From Ktedonospora formicarum (GTDB lineage Bacteria; Chloroflexota; Ktedonobacteria; Ktedonobacterales; Ktedonobacteraceae), in NCBI RefSeq assembly GCF_016587355.1, contig NZ_BNJF01000009.1, positions 186,001 to 250,000 of the forward strand: DNA of 64,000 bases. Reading direction: 5' to 3'. Below, piece after piece: positions 34,583 through 44,330 of this stretch. The notes below the pieces were generated by a model. The model worked only from the letters and a program-made list of their open reading frames with translations, searched no databases and was not told the origin of the DNA. Positions within the stretch are counted from its first letter, which is position 1. The number at the start of each line of letters is the position of its first letter. The translations under genes and the position numbers were made by a program.

Positions 34583-34894
34583 GTGATGGAATTGGACAAC
34601 GATCCGGATGTGGCGCTCGCCCTACTGGATGCTGAGCACCATGGGCTGTGCGACGAATACGGCTCGCTGAACGACCGCTTCCGTGAACTGCTTCAGAGCT
34701 CCACGAATCTGAAGGCGCGGTTCGCCCCCCTGGAGGCGCAGTACGGCGTCTTGGCCAAGAAGTTCCACGCGCTCGCCCGGAAGTACCGCAGCGCAGGGGG
34801 CAACCCGACCAACGTGCGGGAGCGTGACTACAGCGAGCGCTCCAGCGCGGAAGAAGAGCTCTTGGAGCAGTACCGCAATCTCATCCAGGGCTGA
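34583..34894 (+). CDS. GC-rich coiled-coil-like small protein
   Basis: About 103 residues from GTG 34583 or ATG 34586; an upstream in-frame extension is less protein-like. The sequence is helical and charged (DPDVALALLDAEHHGLCDEY, RFRELLQSSTNLKARF, AEEELLEQYRNLIQG), suggesting a coiled coil. Strong G/C-ending codons and a perfect terminator follow, as for the genes at 27.2 and 35.6 kb. No family recognised. Confidence 0.6.
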   Translation: MMELDNDPDVALALLDAEHHGLCDEYGSLNDRFRELLQSSTNLKARFAPLEAQYGVLAKKFHALARKYRSAGGNPTNVRERDYSERSSAEEELLEQYRNLIQG

Positions 34895-34938
34895 CCGAGA
34901 AGTCCGAGGGGCCGAGTGAAGAGAAGGAGGTGATGAGC

Positions 34939-34965
34939 GCGGAGCCCACGTATCGTGGGCTCCGC
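34939..34965 (+). terminator. 12-bp GC-rich hairpin
   Basis: GCGGAGCCCACG and CGTGGGCTCCGC around a 3-base loop, about 45 bases after the preceding stop. Confidence 0.7.
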
Positions 34966-35558
34966 GGCCTCCCTCCATATTGCCATTTCTCCTCCAACGT
35001 AGAAAATGCTAGCCCTGCACGCCTGTAGAATAGGCAACAAAAAATCGGGAGGAATGCAACAGGAATGACCATCTCCCGGCATTGCTAAGGCATCTCTCGA
35101 GAATCGAACCCGCTCCTCTGCTACAGCCAGGTATCTGTAGCTGGTGTGCTCCACCAACACCATGAGATGCATGAATAACCAGGTGGCCCTTTACTATGGG
35201 CGGAACTTGATGATGCGTTCCCTGTTGCGCGTCGCCTGGTCTTCAATCGGTCTTTAGTGTATCAACCAGAGGCAAGGGAGGTTTATCCCATAGGGATTGT
35301 ATATAGACGTTCTATTGCAGATAATATGCGAGGAGAGTGAGAGATTGTGTAGGCAGCCTATGCGCCACTGATCTCATATGTTACCCACCGCTGCCATAGG
35401 CGCGAGGTAAAAAGCTCTCAGTGTGACGTTATTGTGTTTTTATCCTGGCTTGCAGGCTGGGAAAAGAGACCAGCCCTGAGGTGAGAGGAGATACAGTATT
35501 GCACTGAGGGAAGTTGTTGTGTTGTTGTCTTATTAGTTGCAGAAACGAGGAACAGCGC
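34966..35558. other. Non-coding stretch with a tRNA-like sequence
   Basis: About 590 bases. The only recognisable element is the tRNA-like sequence at 35,090-35,170 on the minus strand. Confidence 0.4.
35090..35170 (-). tRNA. tRNA-like sequence, unusual anticodon arm
   Basis: Read on the minus strand: a 7-bp acceptor stem GCATCTC/GAGATGC; a D arm GGTG...CACC with loop TTGGTGGAGCA; a 7-bp stem GCTACAG/CTGTAGC with an 8-base loop ATACCTGG; and a T arm with loop TTCGATT. It is 81 nt, longer than class I tRNAs because of the extended anticodon stem, and no CCA is encoded. I do not assign an anticodon. It may be a mobile-element tRNA or a decaying tRNA relic. Confidence 0.45.
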
Positions 35559-35696
35559 ATGTCGAAGGACCCGAACAAGGATCTGGAGCAGAAGGCCCAG
35601 ACGAAGGACTACCAGGCCAATCGGGAAACTGATCCGGCGAAGGCCGAAAAGCTTCGCCAGGAGGCGAAGAACCTCCGCAACAAGAAGACAAGCTAA
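35559..35696 (+). CDS. 45-residue Lys-rich protein
   Basis: ATG 35559 has GAGGA seven bases upstream; the product is highly charged (DPNKDLEQKAQTKDYQANRE, then KAEKLRQEAKNLRNKK) and helical, with a perfect terminator right after the stop. Clean start and stop signals make it a real short gene despite its size. Function unknown; could bind nucleic acid. Confidence 0.65.
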   Translation: MSKDPNKDLEQKAQTKDYQANRETDPAKAEKLRQEAKNLRNKKTS

Positions 35697-35704
35697 CAAC
35701 TAGC

Positions 35705-35735
35705 AATGGAGGCACCCCGGCGGGGTGCCTCCATT
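35705..35735 (+). terminator. Intrinsic terminator
   Basis: AATGGAGGCACCCC and GGGGTGCCTCCATT form a 14-bp stem around GGC, followed by GTGTTTT. Confidence 0.85.
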
Positions 35736-35772
35736 GTGTTTTATATCTCAAATCAAAACTGGATGTTGCTGA

Positions 35773-36184
35773 CTACTCTTCTGTTGCCATACCTGTGAGA
35801 CATTGCTCCGCGTCGTTGTCGTCGAATGTTGAATTATAGGTGTCAATCTGCCACATAGGTTTGTCGGGATCAATATGAAATAATTTTTCTATCTCATCGT
35901 AGGTGATTCCGCCTGTCTCGCCATCTATCCCAACAAGGGGAGCATGATAATCAATAGCAGGGTCGTCGTCTGTCACCGTCTCATCATCATATAATTGAAT
36001 GTTCACACTCAACGGTTCGCCGGGTGTTGCTTCTTCCGTCTCAATATGTTTATACAGAGACAATGAGATTCTCATCTCTATGAGCCCTACAATGTCCGCC
36101 TCAAAGACCCCCTCATCCACAGGCTTCGCCTGGATATGGCCGAGAAGATATTTCTCTTGCTTGAATGTTAGTTTTTTTACTCAC
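35773..36184 (-). pseudogene. Acidic protein with a frame break at an A7 run
   Basis: AAGGAG precedes GTG 36184, which opens VSKK and then hits seven A (T7 at 36,172-36,178 on the plus strand). Dropping one A joins it to the long frame: LTFKQEKYLLGHIQAKPVDE, GVFEADIVGLIEMRISLSLY, then an acidic C-terminal half ending CLTGMATEE. So either the gene is broken, transcriptional slippage restores it, or the run is miscounted. Product about 135 residues; no family recognised. Confidence 0.5.
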
Positions 36185-36272
36185 TATTGACGCTCCTTTT
36201 TACCCAAAATACAAGCTTACAATATATCAAATGAACTAATACCATTCAATGCTTGAAGGTCACTTTTCTCTT

Positions 36273-36715
36273 TTAATCATCTTCTCCCTCTTCAAGAGAA
36301 AGTGCATTCACTTTTACGAGGAATGCATCCATCGCTTTGGAGCGGGGATAATCTACGCGGAAATCTCCGTAGACCTCTCTGAAGATGTTCCAATAGGTAG
36401 TAAATATCCCTGCTCGTCGGAGGAAGGGATGTAGCCACGTCCAGTGTAAGATGAGCTGCTCAGGCGCATGAGCATATCTTCGCCACCGAAAGACAATAGC
36501 TCCTACCGCATATCGCTCCTCATCCAGCTGTCACCTTCGACAAGTAAAAAGATTCGGTCTTTTCGACCTTGGGCTTCATCTGCTACGTAACCAGGTCCAT
36601 CATATCCAAACTCTCGACGAAAGTAGTGAGCAATGACTTCCAGGGCGTCTCTTGCGCGGAAAGATGTTCCTGGTGTGAGTCTTTCTTTGTTCAAAGCCAA
36701 GCTCAAGTAACGTCC
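36273..36715 (-). pseudogene. GNAT-like acetyltransferase domain, frameshifted
   Basis: Two frames: ALNKERLTPGTSFRARDALE, VIAHYFRREFGYDGPGYVAD, IFLLVEGDSWMRSDMR (to ~36,505), continuing one frame over as AVGAIVFRWRRY, LHWTWLHPFLRRAGIFTTYW, YGDFRVDYPRSKAMDAFLVK and ending at TAA 36,275. The second part looks like the acetyl-CoA-binding half of a GNAT enzyme (HPFxRRxGI...F). The upstream half may be fused to the HNH-associated domain in the next entry. At least one single-base break. Confidence 0.5.
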
Positions 36716-37181
36716 ATTTCGTGTCTAATTCATCATGCAATTCGTATTGTTGCGTAAGAGCAAATACTTTGAATATATCATCAGTAAGAGTCAGGCTTCC
36801 TTTTTGATGTGTATAAAAGGATACTGGTATTCTATTGTCATTGAGCGTATGGAAGCGAGCCAGGACATCACCAAAGGCTTGTCTTTCTACTTGCGAAATT
36901 GCGTTTTCACGTGTCAATTTCTGATTATTCTATTGCTCGATTATGGTTTCCATCTTTGTCTGTTTGCTTACTGCACGTAGTTGGGGTCTCCCGCTGGCTA
37001 GACGTAGCAAGTAAACATCAAAAAAATTTTCGGCAAGTTCATAGCGTGAAATGTGTGTTTGATTTTGTTCGACAAAGTGCGTTAAACACTGCCCGAGAGC
37101 TAATTTATATGTTGCCTCATTTTTCCTAAAGAGGATGAGCGCTCTCCAAAATTCACCCGTGTTCAGTTGTGTTTTTGTCAT
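36700..37181 (-). pseudogene. HNH-nuclease-associated N-terminal domain, frameshifted
   Basis: Starts ATG 37181 (MTKTQLNTGEFWRALILFRK, NEATYKLALGQCLTHFVEQN), which resembles the FWxALILxGxNxxTYKFALxxxLL start of certain HNH endonucleases. It switches frame near 36,920 and continues RQAFGDVLARFHTLNDNRIP, VSFYTHQKGSLTLTDDIFKV, KWTLLELGFE, matching the next region of the same family. The HNH motif itself is not seen; instead the GNAT-like sequence follows. Confidence 0.45.
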
Positions 37182-37266
37182 TGGGGATATCTCCTGTATG
37201 TAAACACTGTCTAAAGGATTATTCTGTCTAGCACCCGTAAAACAGGAAGGATAGGAAAATTCTGTA

Positions 37267-38150
37267 TTACTTTTTGTGATCTATTAATTGGAACTTTGGT
37301 AGTGTAGAGGTGAGAGCATAAAAGCCACCAAGTAGATCGCTTTCTCGTTCTCGAAGCTGGTGCTTTTGTATATCGTGAGAGAGGCGTACAAATGAGAAAT
37401 GTGGTGATTGGCATTGCCAATTTTTTGCGGCATGTGTTTTCAGGCGACTTTTAAGGTCAGTTGTTTCACCAACATACAGGATTTCAAGAGTATTAGGATC
37501 AAATATTTTATAAACCCCAGGTGATGTATCTTCATTTTGCAGATTGGTGCCCCTCAATTCTTTGGGTGTACTCCAGCGTAAACCCATCCAATTATTTTCG
37601 TGCGGGCTTGCCTGTGGTTGGAGTGGTGGCATACTTGATTTGCTTGCAAGATTATCCAAGGCATCATTCGGTAAGCGTTGCCCCCTGATGTTCCTTTTTC
37701 TATCTGTTGACTTTGTGTATCGTGCATGGAAGCGACCGTGATTGCATCGTGTTGATGAGCCGAATTCCAGGCGATATTGCCAGAGCAGATAGAACTCTAG
37801 ACCTTCTCGTTGCTTTCTTGCTTCTTCTTTGTCATCGGCTAATGCGTGAGACACTACTGAGCATTCAAAGTCGAGATATGGTTCTGCATGCCTCCATGAC
37901 CAAAGCGAGGGGCTGCTGTGTGAGGATCGTTAAATGGCATTTCAGGTTTCATGGTATTGCGACGAAGGTCTCCTAGACGACCGCGAAGATCTCGCCCTGT
38001 CTCACCTATATAAAAAAGTTCATTAATGCCTGCTGCGCGAATGCGGTAAAGTCCAGGTGTCGAGGGGAGTTGCCTGAAGGCTTCTTTGTTAGAGAATGGT
38101 TGCCAATCTGTCCACGATAAACCACACCAATCAGAGAGAAGGAATTTCAT
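37267..38150 (-). pseudogene. Protein with two GIY-YIG modules, broken in the middle
   Basis: ATG 38150 (GGAAGGGG upstream) opens a frame with a GIY-YIG nuclease core, STPGLYRIRAAGINELFYIG then GRDLRGRLGDL, ending at TAG 37854. A second frame from GTG 37854 to 37267 continues the same family (RKQREGLEFYLLWQYRLEFG, CNHGRF) and has another GIY-YIG core, TSPGVYKIFDPNTLEILYVG, ETTDLKSRLKTH. Repairing one break near 37,856 would give a ~290-residue double-domain nuclease. GIY-YIG enzymes cut DNA in homing, repair and restriction. Confidence 0.6.
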
Positions 38151-38306
38151 AGACGTCCCCTTCCAATCATATTGACTTTGCCAGAAATACTCCCGAGGGG
38201 CGGCTGGCAAGAATTGGAAAACATTTGTATTTTACTCTACAATTGCATTGAAATCTACGAGTTTGATTAAGCAGTAAATATGTGTTTTGTGTTTGTGGGG
38301 CATTCT

Positions 38307-38765
38307 ATGAAACGGTTAATGCTAATTAGCTGCTCTGGTAGTAAGAATCCTTCTTTAGGCCTGCTTCCTGCGATTGAACGCTATACTGGCGGAGTCTATT
38401 CAATCATTAAAAAGGCGAGGAGAGAAGGGTATTGGCAACGAGAGATAGATATTCTCATTGTTTCAGCTAAATATGGCCTGATTGCTGAAGATGATTTGAT
38501 AGAAATATATGATCAAAAGATGGATAAAGTTCGTGCTCTTGAGCTACGAGGCGAAGTGAGTCAACGCCTGGATGATGTGTTAAAAAGAAAGAATTATAGT
38601 CTAATTTTTATGAATATGGGCAGTACTTATTTAATGAGTATTGGTGACTCGTTTGAAGTAGATCGTGCTCGTCGAACTGGCATCATTCGTGAAGCGAAGG
38701 GCGGGATAGGAAAGAAGTTAAGCCAAACAAAAGTTTGGATTAAGGCGCAGTATATGTTAGGTTAA
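38307..38765 (+). CDS. DUF6884-like protein
   Basis: 152 residues from ATG 38307 (MKRLMLISCSGSKN), preceded by GTGGGG. The start LISCSGSKN, then ERYTGGVYSIIKKARREGYW, then ILIVSAKYGLIAEDDLIEIY match the pattern of DUF6884/YaaA-related proteins (LxSCxxxK...LSAKYGLL...YD). These occur with modified-base and defence genes. It is divergent from the GIY-YIG gene, with ~155 bases between starts. Confidence 0.65.
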   Translation: MKRLMLISCSGSKNPSLGLLPAIERYTGGVYSIIKKARREGYWQREIDILIVSAKYGLIAEDDLIEIYDQKMDKVRALELRGEVSQRLDDVLKRKNYSLIFMNMGSTYLMSIGDSFEVDRARRTGIIREAKGGIGKKLSQTKVWIKAQYMLG

Positions 38766-39114
38766 ACCAGATATGTATGCGAATATAAAGACAGGCCCGA
38801 AGTAGATTTGTATGACCTGCTTTGAGCTTGCTGAACATTTGATGGAGAGAGTTGAACCTCTTTTGATGGTTTTTTGACGTGGCTTTATAGGGGGCTTACA
38901 GCCTTTTTGAGCTTGAGGACATGTTATTTTGTCTAACTTGTTCGATGGGTGTTGAGCGGTTTTGCTCTATCACACCCAATATGCTAATATGCTCTGTATG
39001 CTTGACTTTTGCCTAAAAATTGGTTACACTTAAAATGTTGTTCGTAAAGGGCCATAAGTATGTGGCCCTTACTTTTTGCTTTTTGCAATCACATTCTCAG
39101 AAGAAGGTGATTGC
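38766..39114. other. Low-GC intergenic stretch
   Basis: About 350 bases with no gene; it holds the terminator at 39,047-39,070. Confidence 0.35.
39047..39070 (+). terminator. Hairpin with T run
   Basis: AAGGGCCA and TGGCCCTT pair across 8 bases and are followed by ACTTTTTGCTTTTT. Confidence 0.6.
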
Positions 39115-39640
39115 AATTGAAGAGGCAGGCATACGAGCGCAGCTTCCTCTCTTCGATTGAGAGAATGAGCATGGAGAGTACTATGGCTCTTCCCGATTCA
39201 TTTACGATGCTGCTCAGGATCGCTACGTCTGCCCGAATGAGCAGCCACTGCACCTCACGCTGATGGGATACAAAGTGGAGAAGGCAGATGCTGCCACTTT
39301 GTAGTGCCTGTCTCCTAAAGCGGCTGTGCACTCACAATTCCTCAGTTCGTCGGTCCATCGTTTCTTTCAAGCTCATTTTCTGGAACGATTGGAAGAGCAT
39401 TATCAAACTGAGGTGTACAGAAAGCACTGCATAGGCAAAAAGTGTGGGTTGAACCTTTATTCGCAGAGGCCAAAGAGTGGCGTGTCATATAACGGTTCCG
39501 CTTGCGATAGCTCTGGAAAGTGAACTGTGAGGGTCTGGTGGTTGGCGGCAGGGCAAAATCTCAGGCGGTTGCTCAAAAGTGGGGATGGGGACGCAGAAGG
39601 GGGCCAACAGGAGAAATTATGGATCCCTTTTCGCTTTTTG
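39115..39640 (+). pseudogene. IS1182-type transposase C-terminal relic
   Basis: Translation across frames gives YYGSSRFIYDAAQDRYVCPN, EQPLHLTLMGYKVEKADA, and later KVWVEPLFAEAKEWR and RLR-stop-LWKVNCEG, the usual CPxxxxL... and VEPxFAxxK...LWKVN pattern at the end of IS1182-family transposases. It contains stops (TGA after LFD, TAG after AATL) and frame changes, and the N-terminal part is absent. Confidence 0.6.
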
Positions 39641-39811
39641 GGTGATTTTACAACAAGCAAGGTGTAGCCAATTCGCTGTTTGCTTTTGATCTTTCTACTC
39701 GCCTATCTACTCGTTGAAAAACAAGATTTTTTCAATAGGCTGATTCGTTTTTGAGATTGATAGAATGTTTGCCTTTGCAATTGCGGACAATGAAGCAAGA
39801 AGGAAATGAAC

Positions 39812-42646
39812 ATGTCATTGTCTCACATGGCTGTTGAAGTTTTCATCTCCTGTGCTCAAAAGGATGAACGATACCTCCAGCAACTCAAAAATCACCTCAG
39901 TGTACTTGAGCGACAAGGGCTCATCTCAGTCTGGCATCATCATCTGATCCTTCCTGGCACAAATTCCGAGAAAGCTATTGATGAGCATATCAATACAGCC
40001 TCGATCATTATCCTCCTAATTAGCGCAGACTTTATTGCCTCTGACTACTGCTATAGTGTTGAAATGAAGCAGGCATTAAAGCGACATGGGACCAACACGG
40101 CACGAGTGATACCTGTTGTGGTGCGTCCTTGTAACTGGCAGGAATTGCCTATTGGTGGGCTGCAACCGTTACCCGCAAATGCACGTCCCATCAATCAATG
40201 GAAGTCTACTGATGATGCATGGCAACAAGTTGTTACGGGTTTGCGAGGTATAATCTACGATCTTTTGCTTCTCTCTACTAAACTTCCCTGGATGATCCCC
40301 TATCCTCACAATTCCTTCTTTCTTGGACGTGACGAGTTGCTTTCCCAAATTCACGCCCGGTTTCAGGGGATGATAATATCTCAGCCTCAAGCAATCAGCG
40401 GGCTAGGAGGTATTGGGAAAACCCAGATTGCAGTAGAATATGCCTATCGATTTCGCCAGGACTATCAGGAGATCCTGTGGGCACGTGCAGAAAGCACGGA
40501 GGCACTCATCTCTTCCTTCATTGCCATAGCCACGTTCTTGCAGTTACCAGAGCGAGAGGAAAAAGAGCAAGGTCTTATTGTACAGTCAGTCAAGACATGG
40601 TTGCAGACGCACCACGGCTGGCTACTCATTCTAGACAACGCTGATGAATTGTCACTATTACCTGAATTTTTGCCTCCATCCTTGGGAGGGCATCTGCTTT
40701 TGACAACAAGGGCAACGGCAGTAGGGTCATTGGCTCATCGACTAGAAATCGAGAACTTACTTCCCGAACAAGGAGCCTTATTTCTGTTGCGACGTGCCGC
40801 TCTCTTGGCTCCTGAGGCGCAACTATTGCAAGCCTCGCCTCAGGAGCGAGAACAGGCGTTGCAAATTAGCCAAGAATTGGGGGGACTGCCCCTGGCTCTA
40901 GCTCAAGCAGGAGCCTATTTAGAAGCAACGGCAATGCCGCTCTCCAGCTACCAGCAGATCTACCAGCAACATCGGGCCATAATGTTGCAAGAACGCAGAG
41001 GATTGGGAGTCGATCATCCAGAGTCAGTGACCACCACCTGGTCCTTGTCCTTCCATAAAGTGAAACAACGAAATCCTGCTGCGGCTGAACTACTACGGCT
41101 GTTCGCATATTTTTCCCCTGATGCCATTGCCGAAGAAATTCTGATGGGAGATGCATTACAGCTTGGACCAGTACTTGCTACAGTAGTCTCGGATCCATTG
41201 CTGTTCAATCAAGCTATCGAAGCCTTACGAGCCTATTCACTAATACGGCGAGATCCTAGAGAGAAAACATTTTCTATTCACCGGCTAGTCCAAGCAGTAC
41301 TTCAGGACACGCTAGAAAAGGCTGAAAGGTGCTTGTGGGCAGAACGAGCTATGAGTGCGGTCAACCTGATATTTCCAGATGTAGAGCATGCTACCTGGTT
41401 GCAATGTGAGCGTGTGCTCTCGCACGCTTTGCTTTCAGCTAAACATATTGATGAGTATCAAATACAGAGTCCCCAAGCAGCACATTTACTCTATCGTACC
41501 GCATGGTATCTCAAGGAACGTGCACGTTATATAGAAGCAGAACCCTTATACAAACAAGCATTACAAATTGTGGAGCAGAAATTAGGCCGTGAACATCTTA
41601 ATGTCGCCTATATCTTGAATGGTCTGGCGGAACTCTACCGAGAACGAGGAAGGTATGCCGAGGCAGAACCTTTATACCACCATGCATTGGAGATTATGGA
41701 ACAACAATTGGGTCGTGAGCATCTTGATGTCGCTTATCCTTTGGTTAACCAGGCAAACCTTTATGTTGATCAGGGGAAGTATACTGATGCAGAGCGGTTG
41801 TACTGGCGTGCATTGCGAATTATAGAACGAGAATTAGAACCGGCGCATGCTCTGGTTGCCTATCCTCTGAACGGGCTCGCGACTCTCTATTATCAACAAA
41901 GCAAATATAGAGAAGCAGAAGAGTTATACAAGAAGACCCTGGAAATTAGAGAGCAGCAGTTGGGACCCGAGCATGCTCTGGTGACCTATTCTTTGTATGG
42001 TCTGGCAAACCTCTATCGAGAACTGGGTAAGTATGCCGAGGCAGAGCCCTTATATCAACGCGCTTCGTCGATTACTGAAAAGCAACTAGGACCTGAGCAT
42101 CCCGAGGGAGCCTCTTCTTTGAACAACTTGGCAAACCTTCGTACCGATGAGGGCAGATATACAGAGGCGGAAACGTTATATCAACAAGCTTTGCGGATCA
42201 GAGAACAACAGTTGGGACTTGAACATCCTCTGGTCGCATATCCTTTAAATGGCTTAGCCAACCTTTACCGAGAGTTACACAAGTATGCCGAGGCGGAGGA
42301 ATTATACAAGCGGGCCGTGAGGATTAGGGAACAGAAGTTAGGATCTGAGCATCATCTGATGGCCTACCCTTTGAATGGACTCGCGAAGGTCTATCATGAG
42401 CAGGGCAAGTATGCCGAGGCAGAGCCCTTATATCAGCGAGCCTTACAGCTCAGAGAACAGAAGTTGGGATTTGAGAATCCTCGCGCACAGCTTGTACGGA
42501 GCAATTATGTTTCTCTACTAACAGATATGGGGAAGCGTGAGGAAGCAGAGCAGGTGGCTATGGCACTTGTGGGGTCGAAAGCAACAGAGGCTCCATGTTC
42601 ATCGCTACATCTCCACGGTTTGCAGAAGCAGTGGTATTCGACTTAG
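39812..42646 (+). CDS. TIR-NB-ARC-TPR protein
   Basis: 944 residues from ATG 39812 (AAGGAA six bases upstream). A TIR domain at ~1-135 (VEVFISCAQKDERYLQQLKN, IIILLISADFIASDYC) is followed by NB-ARC: Walker A GLGGIGKTQIA (~197-207), Walker B WLLILDNADE (~270-279), LLLTTRATAV, GGLPLALAQAGAYLE, and HRLVQ as winged-helix sensor. The C-terminal ~370 residues are kinesin-light-chain-type TPRs with 42-residue period (AEPLYKQALQIVEQKLGREH). Bacterial TIR-STAND proteins often act as NAD-consuming immune sensors; the catalytic Glu is not certain here. Next to an IS1182 relic and an ISAzo13-like element. Confidence 0.88.
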   Translation: MSLSHMAVEVFISCAQKDERYLQQLKNHLSVLERQGLISVWHHHLILPGTNSEKAIDEHINTASIIILLISADFIASDYCYSVEMKQALKRHGTNTARVIPVVVRPCNWQELPIGGLQPLPANARPINQWKSTDDAWQQVVTGLRGIIYDLLLLSTKLPWMIPYPHNSFFLGRDELLSQIHARFQGMIISQPQAISGLGGIGKTQIAVEYAYRFRQDYQEILWARAESTEALISSFIAIATFLQLPEREEKEQGLIVQSVKTWLQTHHGWLLILDNADELSLLPEFLPPSLGGHLLLTTRATAVGSLAHRLEIENLLPEQGALFLLRRAALLAPEAQLLQASPQEREQALQISQELGGLPLALAQAGAYLEATAMPLSSYQQIYQQHRAIMLQERRGLGVDHPESVTTTWSLSFHKVKQRNPAAAELLRLFAYFSPDAIAEEILMGDALQLGPVLATVVSDPLLFNQAIEALRAYSLIRRDPREKTFSIHRLVQAVLQDTLEKAERCLWAERAMSAVNLIFPDVEHATWLQCERVLSHALLSAKHIDEYQIQSPQAAHLLYRTAWYLKERARYIEAEPLYKQALQIVEQKLGREHLNVAYILNGLAELYRERGRYAEAEPLYHHALEIMEQQLGREHLDVAYPLVNQANLYVDQGKYTDAERLYWRALRIIERELEPAHALVAYPLNGLATLYYQQSKYREAEELYKKTLEIREQQLGPEHALVTYSLYGLANLYRELGKYAEAEPLYQRASSITEKQLGPEHPEGASSLNNLANLRTDEGRYTEAETLYQQALRIREQQLGLEHPLVAYPLNGLANLYRELHKYAEAEELYKRAVRIREQKLGSEHHLMAYPLNGLAKVYHEQGKYAEAEPLYQRALQLREQKLGFENPRAQLVRSNYVSLLTDMGKREEAEQVAMALVGSKATEAPCSSLHLHGLQKQWYST

Positions 42647-42883
42647 AGCAGCAACTTAATTCACGGCTTTATATGTAGAGCCAAATTAGCTTGACTATGC
42701 CATCTCGAAACTGTATCCTCCCCTACTGTGCAAATTTAAAGCAACGGTCTCGTCTATTTATTCTATTGCCACAATTAAGGCAATAGGAACAAAGCCCCAA
42801 GAGTGGCCAAGAGCCAGTCTATCAGGTACGTAACACTTCTAGCCTTTGTGTTGGTGGAGATGAGGGAGAGTTGAAAACATTAA

Positions 42884-44194
42884 GGGATTCTCTAAAAATT
42901 AATTATCCCACACAGAAGGGAGAACATACGGGATATCCACGAACCATTTTTTCAGGGAAGGCAATCGCTGGAGGTGAGCTTCAACCGCCTCCATTGCCTC
43001 TTTGGTCAGCTTCACTCCTGTCTGATAAGTAGTCGTCACCAATGTGACCACAGGATGGTTCCCTTTCCAGGTCATCGTGCTGGCATACTGGATTACCGCA
43101 TCTACCGAGTCGAGCAAGGAGCCATTCCAATGCTGCTCCAAAATCCCCCAACACCGTTCGACCGGGTTGTATTTGCTATGATACGGCGGATAATATGCCA
43201 GACGGACGGTAATCTGATACCGCTCCACAAATTCCAGTAGACACTGCATAAACTGGGTGTGCCGGCTGTGATTCTCTGGACCATTGTCCAAATTGATGAC
43301 GAGTGTTGTGATCTGGGAAAAGCGCTCTCTTGCTCTCTCCCACCAATCGATCAAACGATCTACCAGACAATCACTGGTTACTTTCGAGGTTACCCCATAG
43401 AAAAAGACCTCATCAAAGGAGGGCAAGAAAATACCTATGGGAGTCACGGCGGCCGTCGGCTGAAAATCATGGTCGGCGGCTTTGGTTGGGACGCGACTCT
43501 TGCCTCCCCGTGCAAAAGGACCAACCTTGACCGCCGCCTTCGCATCCATTGAGATCCGCAACATCTGTGGGTTCTCATCCGCCTCCTCGTTGATCTGTTT
43601 CAGTTTGTCGAAGATGGCATCGGTTTCGGGAAGTTTTTTTGGGGTTGCGTTTTCGCCACCTTTTTCGGGGAGTAGCCCAGTTCGTTGAGTTTGACGGAGA
43701 TCGTCTCCGCTGTGGGTAATTCGTCGTCACAGTAGCCTTTTTGCGCAATCAACTGACGGCGTACTTCTGTTGCCGTCAGGCGCGTGTACAGACGGTTCGT
43801 GCGAAACTGTGGATCAGCTTGACTCTGCCCATCTACAAGAGCAATGATATCGTTCAATAAGTTGGGCAGATGCTCTTCACTCCGCTTGCGGCCTCGTGAG
43901 GTATATGCATCCAGACAGATAATCCCATGCTCCAGTTCGTGCTGACCTTTGCGGATCGTTCCACGATTCCATCCTAACTCCCGTTCTGCCAGTCGCTGAC
44001 CTCCTTCTTTCAAGGCGCGTACCGTCCGAGCCATAAACAAGCGGCGTGCGTTCCCTTTCAGAGATTTTGCGGTTTCCACGAGCAACTCTTTCACATCCTT
44101 GACCAGTTCCATCCTTATGCCTCCCAGAGCTTTTTTGCTACAATATATCATCTCTAGAGCAATAGGGATCACGATACTATTTTTAGAACAATCT
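42884..44194 (-). mobile_element. ISAzo13-like insertion sequence
   Basis: Ends inferred from a short imperfect inverted repeat: GATTCTCTAAAAATT on the left and, complemented, GATTGTTCTAAAAAT on the right. It contains one transposase in two frames. Exact ends and target duplication not established. Confidence 0.6.
42899..44112 (-). CDS. ISAzo13-type transposase, two frames joined at an A7 slippery run
   Basis: Start ATG 44112 (GGGAGG seven bases upstream). The first frame (MELVKDVKELL... RKGQHELEHGIICLDAYTSR) ends about 43,600. A7 followed by C (43,634-43,640) lies where a -1 shift leads into KLPETDAIFDKLKQINEEAD, then the catalytic part: Asp in RISMDAKAAV, Asp in LVINLDNGPENH, Glu in KYNPVERCWG. 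A_AAA_AAC is a classic -1 frameshift heptamer, so full transposase (~400 residues) may be made by programmed frameshifting; a decay mutation is the alternative. Confidence 0.75.
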
Positions 44195-44266
44195 ATGCTA
44201 ACGGCAGCATATCGAAAAAATTGTCGCCATTCACTCTGCTCAGGCTTCCAAAACCTTTAGTGCGAG

Positions 44267-44330
44267 TTCGGCGATCACGCTTCACTCGTGAAGCGTGATC
44301 GCCGAAGCTGATAGCTATCAGCTGCTTTTT
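44267..44330. terminator. Double hairpin with T6 run
   Basis: A 19-bp near-perfect palindrome (44,267-44,306) is followed by AGCTGATAGCTATCAGCT and GCTTTTTT. It lies at the 3' end of the small membrane protein gene and beside the ISAzo13-like element; probably bidirectional termination. Confidence 0.65.

Noticed and set aside
35171..35250. Possible second tRNA beside the tRNA-like element
   Set aside because: No acceptor or T-arm pairing could be drawn.
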